Below are positions 1-11,069 of a stretch of 64,000 nucleotides of DNA, in pieces; within the stretch, counting starts at the first letter, position 1, and the number at the start of each line of letters is the position of its first letter. Source of the stretch: Sarcocystis neurona (taxonomy: Eukaryota > Apicomplexa > Conoidasida > Eucoccidiorida > Sarcocystidae). A model generated the notes under the pieces. The model worked only from the letters and a program-made list of their open reading frames with translations, was not told the origin of the DNA and searched no databases. Both the position numbers and the translations under genes were made by a program. Location of the stretch: positions 1,027,406-1,091,405 of the forward strand of contig KL647305.1 in assembly GCA_000727475.1 (NCBI GenBank), read 5' to 3'.

Positions 1-2850
1 GCCTTTTCTTCGCCCTGGTGGCTCTAGTGGTGTTTTTCTACCTTTCACACCTAAGCTTTAGCACACTGCAGGAGGCCCTTTACTTGCTCTGTAGAATCCT
101 TTTCTCCTCAAGTTTCACGCGCCTGCAAAGTCCTACGCCGATGCAAATGTGTGTGTCGGTGGACGATTCTCCGCGTAAACGAATGTGGGTAGATTGGTGG
201 GTGGGTGCTCGTGGGACTTTAAATCGGAGATTTGTACGCACACACACACTACAAACGCCCCTCGCCAATATGAATTTCTTTCGTTTTTCACGTATAATTG
301 CGGCCAACTCGCTTGTGGAGGTACCTACAGGGCGCACAGACGAATCTGTGTATACGTCTTTGTGTGTGTCTCTATACGTATATCTGGGTCTATTCATAGG
401 CGAATATGTACGTCAAAAAATCAGCGAAGCAGCAATCGTAGCCAAACCCTTTTGCACCAGTTTCGGAAACATTAAGAGGAGGAGTGATACAGACGCTATT
501 AATGTACTTAAAGACAGCTTTGAAGCTTCAAGCGTAGACAAGAGGGAAATGGATTTTGCAACAATGTGTATGCTCAAACGTACTGTATGTGGGTTTCCAA
601 TAATATGTCTGCACACATAAGTTAGTGACGCGTCTTCAGCCGATCTACATACATGTAAGCATACGTGTGTCTATACGTTAACAGATGTGTAGTAAACGAG
701 CGAGGGAATCGGTCTTGAATAGGTAGAGATATGAGCATGCAGAGGGTTTTGAGGGAAAACTAAGCAGACGAGAGGCAACTAGAGAGAGATTTGTAAGCAC
801 AGACGCAACAGTAGAGAAATGTTGGATTTACAATAAGGCCTAGAGAGAAAAACGAGGTGCAACGGAGAACAAGTATGTCCTGCAGAGAAGTTTTGTGGTT
901 AAATAGTGAGACATACAAATAAAAATGTGTGAAAAGGAGAGATAACGAGGTCCGGGGTTTAACGCGTAAGATCTAGAGATGAAAACAGGTCTACCATAGA
1001 AGTAAAGAAGTGTTGACTTCGACCCAGGGAGACAATATCTGCAGGTAGGTGACGGTACACGAAAAACAGACGAGCACAGTCTCGGGAAGTACTGGTTTAG
1101 AGACGGCTGAATTCCATTCATGAGGACATACTCACCTAGGTTTGTGCCTTACATGTTTTTTTTTTCTCTCTCTCTGTATATATCGATATACATATATATA
1201 CGTATATGTCCAGTGTGTAATTCTCTCACGCCGTAGGTACTAACAGGCACAGGCGCACACCTTCGTTTTTACGCAGCGTGAGAATATTGATGGTCTCTCC
1301 GACACACACTTTTTCGTTGATGTGTCATTCTGTCTACTTACACGCGTGAATCTCCACGTATTGCAGAAGTACCTAATCCTCTGCATATTCTTATTCCCCT
1401 GTGCATCAATGCACTTTTTGAAAATTGTTTCCAATGTGCACTGGCTGGACAGGACACCGCTGAAATACGCGGTCGCGTGCGCGTCACCGCAGCACACGTG
1501 CACCTGCATATCAGCTGAATACATATCTGTGTGTGAGTATGCTGTACCAGACAGCCGTACAGTCGCTAATAACCTCGCACCACATACACTCATCAACACA
1601 CTGCCTGCGTAGTAATCTAGCTTTGTGCTTTCGCTCTCCGCGCATACTTTAAGTAGACGGACACGTACACTCTAATGCGCACATAAATACTCATGTTCCT
1701 ATGCCTGTAATGCCCTGGGAATGCTTTCTTTCTGCAAGGATATTTCCACGTAGTACACTTGCGGCTTTCTGCCTCCAGAAAAGTATAATGTGATCCGTAT
1801 GTTGTGCACTTTACGTGCGTACATACGTGTATAACACAACAGATGTCCGGACCCGTTAAAATGCAGCCCGAGTACTTCTGCGTACGTGGACAGTCTGCCC
1901 TAAATACACGTCTCCTCCAGGGTGGTCTTCTCTATATTTTTATGTGTACTGCGTGCGTGTCACTCTCCCTCATACTCTGTTTCTATATCTCTGTCTATCC
2001 ATACATTTATATACATCTACATATATATATATATATGTATATATATATACATGTACGTACGTATCTCACCTACCACGAAGGCGCCGTACTTCTTCAAGTT
2101 TCCCCTTGACTGTTCTTCGCTGGGTGTAGGCTTGAGAAATCTACGCGAGCACCTGGATATTACGCGAATACATGTCCGCATATAAAGGGTCATATCAACA
2201 CATACATATAAATGTTCAGTTGTGTGTACGCCGGTCTGAAGGAATCGTAGGTGACTCTTCTTCACTTGTGTCCACACCCTTTCCCCCGCTTTTCATTCGG
2301 CTGGACCTGAAGACGGCAGAGGCTTACGTCGCACTCCCTTCGTTGTACGCACACAGTCACACAGTGCCCACGCCTGCATGCAATTGGACTTTCTCTTGGG
2401 TATCTGCTTGTACTCTCGTGCATATCGTAAACGTATTGTTGTTAGCAGCTACCTCTCTCTCTAGGCATTTATATATATACAGGTACGTCGCGTTTTTGTT
2501 TCGTTCCCTTTTCCCTCACACTGCGTGTCAGCACAAGAATGACCTATATCATGTGTGACGTCATCTGCCTTCTTCCACAAGCTCAAATATATATATATAT
2601 ATATATATATCTTTCTCTCTATCGCTTTATGCATACATGTGTATATCAGCTAATATCTATCAACCTATCTTTATCTACCAGCGTGTATCGGAGTACACCC
2701 ATCTATACCGATATCCATCCAAGTAAATCTATCTGCAGCTACCTATCTACATCTATGTGTCTTCATCCACCCGTATCTACCTGTCTACCCCTGCGTGCTT
2801 ATGCGTGCCTATCTGTCTGTATTTATCTGTCAAGGTCGTCGTGTATCATC
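1..2850. other. Microsatellite-rich stretch, no confident gene
   Basis: Moderate-GC DNA with scattered (TA)n and (TATG)n runs, for example near 2017-2052 and 2587-2611, and CT-rich tracts near 1160-1180. Open frames are short and composed mainly of Tyr, Ile, Cys and Ser, as microsatellite translations are. A 200-codon frame at 18-620 (+) is the longest and has no recognisable motif. It could be an exon of a gene that begins outside the window, or chance. Confidence 0.5.
18..620 (+). other. Unrecognised 200-codon open frame
   Basis: This frame runs from an ATG at 18 to a stop at 618-620. The part after about 410 has ordinary amino-acid composition, with Lys, Asp, Glu and Phe rather than microsatellite residues. 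The first half is hydrophobic and Cys/Ser-rich. I recognise no domain and see no convincing splice context, so coding status is doubtful. Confidence 0.15.
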
Positions 2851-3744
2851 ATGAGAGATGATGCCGATGCTGACTTCTTTCCCCGTTGTCTGCCGACAGG
2901 TCCATGGTGGGTACTAGACACCGATAACGCGGAGATGTTTACGCTTCCTACAGAGGTTCCAGGGGCTGTGGAACACCTTCAAGAAATGCGTGAATTATTT
3001 TATCGGCGTCGCGTGGCCATGCGGCAGCAGCAGCTGCAGCGGCAGGAGGAAGAGCGGCGGCGGCTCGAGAAAGAGGCTTTCGAAGCTAGGCGGCAAGCGG
3101 CAGCGGCGGAGGAGAAGAAACGGAAAGCAGCAGCGGCGGCGGAAGCAAAAATCGAAAAAGCGAGGCTGGCAGCAGCAGCGAGCAAACGAGGAGAGAAAAA
3201 GCGAGCGAAAGAGGCTGGAGCAGCAGCCGTAGTACCACCTGCCGTACAGAGAGGGAAAGCTGCTGAGGCGCAGAAGAAGGAGGAGGGAGAGAAAGAGGCG
3301 GAAGAGAAGAAAAAAGAACAAGGGGTGGCGAAAGAGATGACGGAAGAAGAAGAAAGAGAGTGGCGTCATCACAAGGAGGCGAAGCAACACGAGGAGGAAG
3401 TTACACAACAACTCACAGGTTTAATGCAGCCACCACAGCCGGCAACGAGTAAAGAAGGAGTACAAGAAGATGGCAGCAGAATGCCTGCACCAGATGCCGT
3501 AAAAGTTTCCCAACCCGCGAGTGCGGCTCGGCCTGTACAAGAATTAGCATCTCGTGAAGCGCAGCGACAGCAGCACCCCGGCGAAGAAACATACCGAACA
3601 TTTGGTGCAGCAGCAGCCTCAGCAACAACAGGTGCACAGAAAGTACCGCTTTCAACGACAGGTGTACACAACGGTGATGGAGGTGTTCCGCTTCATGCTG
3701 CGCCTCTGCTTTCTAGGCGCTTCCTCATATTCACTCGTCACTGA
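2851..3744 (+). CDS. Charged coiled-coil protein exon, unknown function
   Basis: The open frame is about 298 codons from ATG 2851 to a stop at 3742-3744. An AG acceptor at 2898-2899 (TGCCGACAG) suggests that the true exon may instead begin at 2900, directly before the residues PWWVLDTDNAEMF. Residues about 40-190 are a long Glu/Arg/Lys/Gln/Ala heptad-like coiled coil. The C-terminal third is Gln/Ala/Pro-rich. The aromatic PWWVLDTDNAEMF segment is the only compact-looking part, and I do not recognise its family. The frame is probably the last exon of a + strand gene whose 5' exons lie upstream. The reverse strand is open here too, but gives Leu/Phe/Cys-rich translations typical of an antisense shadow. 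Coding status is likely; product and start are open. Confidence 0.6.
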   Translation: MRDDADADFFPRCLPTGPWWVLDTDNAEMFTLPTEVPGAVEHLQEMRELFYRRRVAMRQQQLQRQEEERRRLEKEAFEARRQAAAAEEKKRKAAAAAEAKIEKARLAAAASKRGEKKRAKEAGAAAVVPPAVQRGKAAEAQKKEEGEKEAEEKKKEQGVAKEMTEEEEREWRHHKEAKQHEEEVTQQLTGLMQPPQPATSKEGVQEDGSRMPAPDAVKVSQPASAARPVQELASREAQRQQHPGEETYRTFGAAAASATTGAQKVPLSTTGVHNGDGGVPLHAAPLLSRRFLIFTRH

Positions 3745-3888
3745 ACAATGAATCAGAACGAGGTCAAATTATCTTAGGGGTGTACTGCAAGGACAAAGTG
3801 CATTTTCACGACCAGCCTTGAGCGCTCTGCAGCTTTGCATTGGCGAATTTAGCTAGAGGCTACTGGCGTACGAGAAGCGTCGGGTGAT

Positions 3889-4221
3889 TTGCAGAATCGG
3901 ATAAGTCTACGCCTACAGCTGGCTTGTCGTGCCAGAGGTTTGCTCTGTTACTGCTGTTGCAGTCTTCACCAGTATTCTCTTGGTGTTGCTCTCGTCATAG
4001 CTCCTGCAGTTGCTGTTGCTAATGTTACTGGTGTCAACCGCGCAGCACCGTCGTCGAGGGCCTACTACTCTTGCTGTGAGTTTCACTTAGGCGATGAAAG
4101 GAACAGGTGTGATGAATTTTGTGATAATGAGTGTGGTGTGCGATGCGATGACTTTTACGTGGACGGCAGAAGCTCGGTCTCATTTTTGCTGTGTACACAA
4201 AGATTCTGTGCACTCAAATAA
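3889..4221 (+). other. Cys-rich open frame, coding status doubtful
   Basis: This is a 110-codon frame with a hydrophobic Ala/Val segment around residues 35-50, followed by a Cys/Asp-rich part with motifs such as RCDEFCDNECGVRCDD. Part of the Cys/Asp pattern comes from a degenerate GATG/TGTG repeat in the DNA, so a simple-repeat origin is possible. No start context or splice support was found. Confidence 0.15.
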
Positions 4222-4718
4222 TACACGTGTGTGCATATATATATATATATTTCTCTCGGTAGGTACACACACACGTCCGTGGACACGTAGTAGGGCATAA
4301 ACAGTCTTCTGGCGATGCACGAAATTTCGAGGCTACAGGAGATATTTTTGTCCCAGCATCTGAGAAGATGCTGTGATGCGGCACGCATCAGAGTACTCCG
4401 TTGGTTTCAGTGTCACCAGCTGCACCAGCCGCCTTTTTTTCGCGTTGCTGCAGCTGCTGTGTTCGGTTTTCTGTTCCACTGCCTCGCAGAGTAATAAGGC
4501 TGGAATTTCTTCTCGGCTGTGGCTGTTGCTGTACGTCGAGTTCGTAAGTGCTGATGATGAGGTCCGCCTGCAGCTCTTTCGCTACGTTTTTGTCGTAGGA
4601 CTTTTCAGTACGCCGGGAGTCGCCTCCTACTAATGTGCTCCTTCTCCTTTCCTACGGTGCAGATGAATGTTGGCTTGTGCTGTCTGGCACTAAGAGTGTC
4701 TGCCTTGTCAACAGGCGG

Positions 4719-5110
4719 CCACTGCGTTGCGGGTAATGGTGCTGACTTCCTGAGACCCTTTTTCCTGATCTGTTGCGTACCACTCACTGGCAACAGTCCA
4801 GTGACCACTTTGCTGGTGACACTTCCACTATCCAGCGCCTCCCGCTGCAGTTTTACTAGTCCTCTCTTACCTACCACCCACGCAGGCACCGGTTGATGCA
4901 CAAACAGCGGTTGCTTCGGTGGCTGCCGTTGCGGGTAACGCTACTGATCCCCTGAGTCCTTTTCTCCTAATCTGTTCCGTATCACTGGCAACAGTCCATT
5001 GACCACTTTGCTGGGTATACTTCCACTACATAGTGCCACCCGTTGCTGTTTTACTACTCGTCTCTTACAGAAGACTAACGCAGGCACCGCCTGTTGCGCA
5101 AACAGAGGTT
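4719..5110. repeat. Diverged tandem duplication, about 200 bp unit
   Basis: Copy A (about 4719-4910) and copy B (about 4919-5110) share the order GTTGCGGGTAA, GGCAACAGTCCA, TGACCACTTTGCTGG, ACTTCCACTA and ACGCAGGCACCG, with substitutions and short indels. The offset falls from 202 bp at the start to 198 bp at the end. Both copies stay open on the - strand and on one + frame, and the encoded similarity survives in either reading, so the reading direction cannot be told. The surrounding sequence (4.4-5.4 kb) is CTG/TTG-rich on the + strand. Confidence 0.8.
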
Positions 5111-5359
5111 GCGTAGGTGTTTCAGGCTGGCGGTTGCTGCGTCGGAGTAGTATGCTGCTTTGGCTCAACAGCTTTGGAGGCGATACGGTGTCAAATATCA
5201 TTATCTGCTCTTCAGACGTCGCCACTGTAGCTGACACGACAAGACTGTGCCGGCTACAGCTGTTCCTGGTGCTACTTCCTTATAAGAGGTCGTTCGGTGG
5301 CGCGACTGCTGCTGCTGCTGCTCTCATCGTGTTTAATCTGTATGTCACTGCCAGCTAGC

Positions 5360-8280
5360 TGATGCTGTTGCTACCAAACGCTGCCCACACCTGCTCTGCT
5401 GTTTTAATGTTCGTCTCGTATGTGCCGTTGGCGCTCGCACTGCGCGCTGTGCTTCCGTATACACTATCGAGCAGCACCAGCTAGCCTTCTGCAGCACCGC
5501 ACCGCGTAGTATAATGCAGCGTCTTTCCTTCGAAAGGCGGCCGTCAGCTTCAGCTTCCCTGTTCGTGAAATTTAATAGGTAGAGCTGTGTGCCCAGACGA
5601 AGTTAATCAGTCTACAGTGCACAAGTGTCGACACGAGTGCGTTTCCTTCGTGTCCAAGAATACTCACGAAGGAACAGGAGACCACCCAACTTGAGTAAAT
5701 AGAGCGCTACTATTATGTAGCGATAAGAACACTGCGGGTAAACCGAACAACGGCAATACTAGACGATAAGGACAAATTCATCGAAAAGCTCCATGCTGAG
5801 GACGCACGGGCCTGTGGTCCACTCGTGTTACTCAAAACCCAATCTGTGGGTGTAGCAGGTCGCACGAGTTCCACTTGAAAAGAAAATGGTACTAACCGCA
5901 TTGTACAAGCGAATATAACAGGACAAGTATTAGCAATCGTAAAGAAGTTGTACAGGCACATGTAGTGACAGTAGTAATGGTGATCGTGCGCGTAGGATCT
6001 AAACAATACCGTCTGAGTAGTGGAACTGATAGTGAGAGCATTACCAGTGATATGTATAGCTTTTCCAGCAAAGGTATCCCTAACTGTAGGGAGCACCATA
6101 ATGCAAGAAGAATGCTGATAGAAGTACTAAGAGGTCCTGCAGTATTTTTTCCACCGTAGCAGAGTTACACTGTCGCACCGCGAGGTGGAGATCTTTTTGT
6201 ACTATTACTGCTGGCAGATATATGCCAAGACAAGATATGGATGGAACATTACGTGACAAACGCTCGCATTCCGAGGCACAGACAGGGCTGCCTTGCCTTT
6301 CCACCTCCGGACCCTACATAGGGTGCCAATGGACGTGCGTGTGCTACGTTGGCGAGCACAAATCTACAATGGGAACCGCATATGTAGCCGCGTAAAACAC
6401 ATACACTTGCATTTACTTACATCTTTCCTTCAGTAGTAGCTGGCATCAGCGTTAGACCTATACTGCCATTACCGGTCAAACTCAAAAACACACACGTATA
6501 CGCTTGCGACAATGAAGAACGCCGTCAAGCCTTACATTACCCAGCTCCACAGTTATGCTTACACAGTACACTTTGGTATACGGTCTCGAAATGTATTCAG
6601 CGGAACCGTCCATCGCACCGTCGTATGTGCACGCCTCTATCTATGCTATGATTATTTATCTCTGTCCATCCGTGTCCACATTCATTAATATGTGTACCCT
6701 TCCGCCTCTCCACATGTGGAAATACATACAAGAATACAACGGACGAGTGATGCGACGAATGTAAGTGCAACGGAAGGATCCCCTTTCAGGACCTGAGAGG
6801 TAGAAGCACTTGAGGCTGCACTAAAGCTACTGTAGAGCATACGAATAGCTGCTTGTGTGCACAGGTGGGGGAGTTCAGACATGTGTGACACTTCGTAATC
6901 CAGATCTTTCTTCTTGATAGGGGCTTGAACGGCGCTGTGTACGTACACCTATATCTAGAGAGACATGAATACGCGCGCTGGTACGTGCAGGTATCGATTC
7001 GCATACACAAAAACCCGTACGCACGTTTCGTGTACGACAGAACAGATCTACTTTTGGTCAATCCTGGTTCGTGCCATTTTCTACGGTGAGGCTGGGTCTG
7101 ATTTGCGTCGAAAGCTCCAGCTAACTTTACAACGCGTATCCGTCCAGAACTGTACTCGGCTCGACTCTGGTCGAGACCGTTTTCTCTCTACGCAGGCACC
7201 GAAGACGAACGTACCTGTATTGGTGGGTATACCATCACTTACAACTTTACATGCCTACATAGTCACATGAACAAATATGCCTGTGTGCGCGAAAATAAGG
7301 ATTTGCACATAAATGAAACATCACATACATACACAGAGTTACGTACAGGCGAACGCAGGCAGACGTCTGTGTCCATAAAAGATACACCTGCGTGGGATTG
7401 GGCACACTTATCTGTGTGCGTACACTTACAGACGCATACACAACTATACACGCATACCTTCCCATACGTGTATGTAGTAGCATGTATATATATACATAGA
7501 AACATACGCACACGCGTGCTCGGCATAAATATATACACTACCCATACATATGCTTTAACACGTAGAACAGTGCGAGTACGCAGATGTACACTCGCTACGT
7601 ACTTAAGGATGACAATATACACAGGAGTGCACAGTCGCATATACACGTACGAATACGTGTAACACCATCAAATGACGTTTCTAGGGATGTAGATTTGTGT
7701 GAGGTGTACGCACGTCACCCCTGTAGAAACACACCCGTCTGTGCCTACCGGGGACTTCTACCGAGATAATACCTACATGCGTAGTCAGGTCTACACTTGT
7801 ACACCCATGTATACGAGGTTACTTTTCACGCAGATAAAAAGTTGAGAAATATTATCAGGTAACACTGTCTCACACAACCATACAGATGTGCATATGAGAC
7901 ACCAACCTTGAATACGTCCAGACGCGTACGCAAGCAAGCGTAGTCTATACACACGCGTAGCGGAGCGGACTGTATTCACACAGAAACCCATATGGATGAC
8001 ATGAACTTTGTAGAGCTACCCTACGAATATGTGCGTGGGTTTGTACACGAACTAGGTTCACTACATCTATGTACATCAGTGCCTTACATCGTACATGGGC
8101 GTTCATCTTGAGCAAGTTTTCCTATGTACGTATCCAGAGGTGAACAGCAACACCACAATCCCACCACACTCCTCCTAGTACGACAGTCTCCCTAAATTAT
8201 GTCCGTTGTACGCCTATAATCACAGAACCATAGACATACTTCTGTACACACGCATATGCACATATACATTTTACGGTCTG
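5360..8280. other. Probable intergenic or intronic DNA
   Basis: This is mixed moderate-GC DNA with (ACGTAT)-like simple repeats from 7.2 to 7.65 kb. Two frames of about 65-130 codons (5713-6099 on - and 5965-6159 on +) overlap each other. Neither carries a motif I recognise. No RNA gene was seen. Confidence 0.4.
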
Positions 8281-8286
8281 TCGATG

Positions 8287-8450
8287 TGTTCATTCGGATA
8301 TGTTTATTTCTAATAGTCTTCCCTGTGTCACATTTGCGGTCTCTGTGCGTGCACAGGCGCTTGTAACATTCGGAGATATTTATATTATCTCGAATGGTCT
8401 TTCCTGTGTCATGTTTGCGGTCTCTGTGTGTGCACAGGTGCTTGTTACCA
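8287..8450. repeat. Imperfect tandem duplication, about 80 bp unit
   Basis: Two adjacent copies share CATTCGGA, then TTTGCGGTCTCTGTG and then TGCACAGG. The first copy runs about 8291-8367 and the second about 8368-8448. Offsets of 77 and 81 bp at different anchors show small indels. It lies just upstream of the triplet-rich block that begins near 8.6 kb. Confidence 0.75.
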
Positions 8451-10020
8451 CATTTGTTTTTCTTTTCTTTCAGCCCATCCAATCTCCGTATCTCGCGGCT
8501 GCAAGCTCCAGTACTTTCGCATCACTATTCAGATGTATTTACAGAAGTTCCTTTCTGAACAGTAAATTGTGTATTTTTACCACCGTCTTCTTTGTGTATC
8601 CGGCTTCCCTTATTTGATTCCTCTGTTGGCCTCTATGTACACTTTTGCTGCTGCAGCTGGCTTAGCTCCCTGCATAACCCTGGCGCTGCTCCAGTGCTGT
8701 GTAGTCGTACGCCTTGTGCTGTGTCGCTTGCGTGATGCTGCCCTCGACTTGAGGGCTGCTCATGTTGATGCCGGTCCTGTTACTAGTATTGGCTGCTACT
8801 GACATTGCTGCTTCTCTTTGTGGCGTTGCCGCTGTTGCTCCCGTTGCTGCAGCTGCCTCAGCGGCTAAGGCTCCGCTTCCGGGTGCCAGAGGCACAGCTA
8901 AACGCTGCATTCGTATGCACATCCGCCACTACTCTTCACGCGTGGACATAAGCAAAACTGCCCCTAGTTGTCAGCATAGTCACATTTTTGCATTCAACAC
9001 ACGTCACTACACGTACACACGTCTGCACATGTATATCGCCCGTGGTCCTTGAACAAACATTATTGTGTGTTTCTCTTCCCAGCTTTTAAAGGAGAATTCC
9101 CATGCGTCTTCTCCGACTTCCAGCATGCGGAAGGGCAGAGCCCCGCTCGTTTCAAACGCTGACGGCCGAGGCCATTTGCTGGCGTACCCCACCAAGGCTG
9201 TGCTGCTGTGCTGCGGTTTTCCTGGTGCTGCTGTTTTGTTGGGGTGGTTGCTGTTCCACTACTGCTGCAGGTGCTGCTTCGTAATTTGTAGCACCGTCGC
9301 TGCTGCAGTACCACTGCTGCTGCTGTTTTACTGGGGTTGCTGCTGCTGGTTCAACTGTTGGGTCTCACTGCTACAGCTGATTCCCACACAGGCACGACCG
9401 CAACTAGCCGACGCCAGTGCTGCAGGCCGCTCTCGCTTGTCACCCAGCGACGCCACCGTAGCAACAACGCAGCAGCAGCCATAGCGGACGCGACGCAACA
9501 GCACGTGCAATTATTTCAGTGCCAGTGAGGTCGGTAGTAATACGCGAAGCAGCAGCAGCACCCGAAGCAGTAGGGGCGCAGCGGCACCAGCGACACGAGC
9601 GGCGGCGATGGAATGCGCTATAGCCGCACATCACACGCGCTGCGCGCCGCATCACCACGGGCGTGTAGACGAAGGTCTCTTTTGTTCTTGTAGTGTCGAG
9701 CTCTCAGTGCAAGTGGGCGGGTCTTATTGTCTTCACCTTCCAGTGTTAGCAGCAAATCTTTCCCTTCGACAGTGTGGCAGTTGAGATCTGCACTCCTCGT
9801 TCCGTTCTCCGACTGCAGCAGCAGCAAGCCCTGCTGCGGTGGTGCTTTTCCTCCCTCTTCCCATGTGCAGCGCATCTTCGAGAGTCACCTGCGAGAGTGA
9901 CATCAGTGACATCGCACATCAGCACCCGCTGAACCAGTGACTCAGCATCCGTTTCCGGCCTTTCGGAGAAGAGCAGCCAGCAGCAGCTGGGCATCAGCAG
10001 CACCCTATGAACAACACTAG

Positions 10021-10326
10021 CAACGGCCCCAGCAGCAGCAGCCGCATCTGGAGGAGCAAGAAGGTCACAGCGTGGTTGTGACCGCAGCTAGCGCAGAAGT
10101 CAAAGCGACGCTTTCTCCCTTTTTGGACGGAAGGAGGCGCAGTGACAATCACCACACAGTTAGTCCAGATCTAGCCAAGCAGTATTTGGTGAATTTTTCC
10201 TCATCCTGTAGTACCTTGATCTCCTTAACCGGATCCATGCTCCTTGCACATCAACAGCCGTCCGTGCTGCTCGTGCAGTGCTTGCCACTACTGGTGCTCA
10301 AAAAGCGGCTTGTGTACAGGAAGTAG
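10021..10326 (+). CDS. Candidate exon of an unidentified + strand gene
   Basis: The frame is open from just after an in-frame TAG (10018-10020), where ACTAG could act as an acceptor, to a TAG at 10324-10326. It starts with a Gln run. It continues with charged and hydrophobic residues of ordinary composition (SPFLDGRRRSDNHH, then a Leu/Val-rich end). I recognise no family. Overlapping - strand frames are shorter here, which mildly favours the + strand. Confidence 0.3.
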   Translation, partial: QRPQQQQPHLEEQEGHSVVVTAASAEVKATLSPFLDGRRRSDNHHTVSPDLAKQYLVNFSSSCSTLISLTGSMLLAHQQPSVLLVQCLPLLVLKKRLVYRK

Positions 10327-10727
10327 GTTGCTGCAAGCTACAGGGCCCGTGTGCCACGGGCACCTGAGGCAGCTACCCACTGTTCAGCATTTGAAGCTCT
10401 ACCGCGGATTTGTCGTGTTCGCACTCTACGTCTTTCCTCTGAAATTCCCGAGGCCAGCGGATTTCGATTGTACCCCCCACAGCGGCTCGTGCGCCGCCTG
10501 GGGCTGCTCCGCGCGGCTCGCCAGCGAATGGGTGGAGGAGCCCTGCGGCAGCAGCGGCTGCTGCTGCTGGTCGACTTTTGCCGATCGACCTGTTTCCAGT
10601 TCTTTTCCATGTTGCCGTCCTAAGCAGCACCTGGTTCTGCGTCAAGTATTCCCGTTCTTGTGTGCAACTCGACACTGGCCATACAGGCTTGCGGGAGCCT
10701 CCGTCCGTTCGAATTCTGCTATTGCAG

Positions 10728-10862
10728 AAGCACCAGCAGCAGCACAGCAACCTGGCAAAGGGCACGCAGCCGCAGCAGCAGCGCCACCGGCAGCATATTT
10801 ACGGCGGTTCCAACGTTCTAAACTTTGGCGACAGCGTGCGGCTGCGCGACTCAGAGGAGTAG
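10728..10862 (+). CDS. Candidate 3'-terminal exon, unidentified gene
   Basis: A good acceptor (TTCTGCTATTGCAG, ending 10727) is followed by a 45-codon frame ending in TAG at 10860-10862. It is Gln/His-rich at first and ends with a non-repetitive stretch (IYGGSNVLNFGDSVRLRD). A competing + frame is Ala-rich and runs past this stop. The motif is not one I recognise. Confidence 0.3.
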   Translation, partial: KHQQQHSNLAKGTQPQQQRHRQHIYGGSNVLNFGDSVRLRDSEE

Positions 10863-10958
10863 GGCTGACGTAGATCAGCACTCACTTCAAAATCTGTACA
10901 CCAGCGGCACTAATAGCAGGGAGGGACCCGTCTCTTCGGGCGGGTTGGTTCTCTCCCT

Positions 10959-11069
10959 ATGACAGAGCCGGTGCTCACGTCGAATGACAAACATAAGCAT
11001 CTGTCCTTGCAGTCCTCTGCGGTCACGCGGGAGACATCCGCAGCGCCGCACACCCCGGACTCATTAACG
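10959..11069 (+). CDS. Candidate small exon, unidentified
   Basis: An ATG at 10959 opens a frame of 37 codons ending exactly at a strong donor (AACG|GTGAGAAG, exon end 11069). Alternatively, the acceptor CATCTGTCCTTGCAG makes an internal exon 11013-11069 of 57 nt. Composition is Ser/Thr/Pro-rich. The opposite strand is also open across this segment, so strand is uncertain. Confidence 0.2.
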
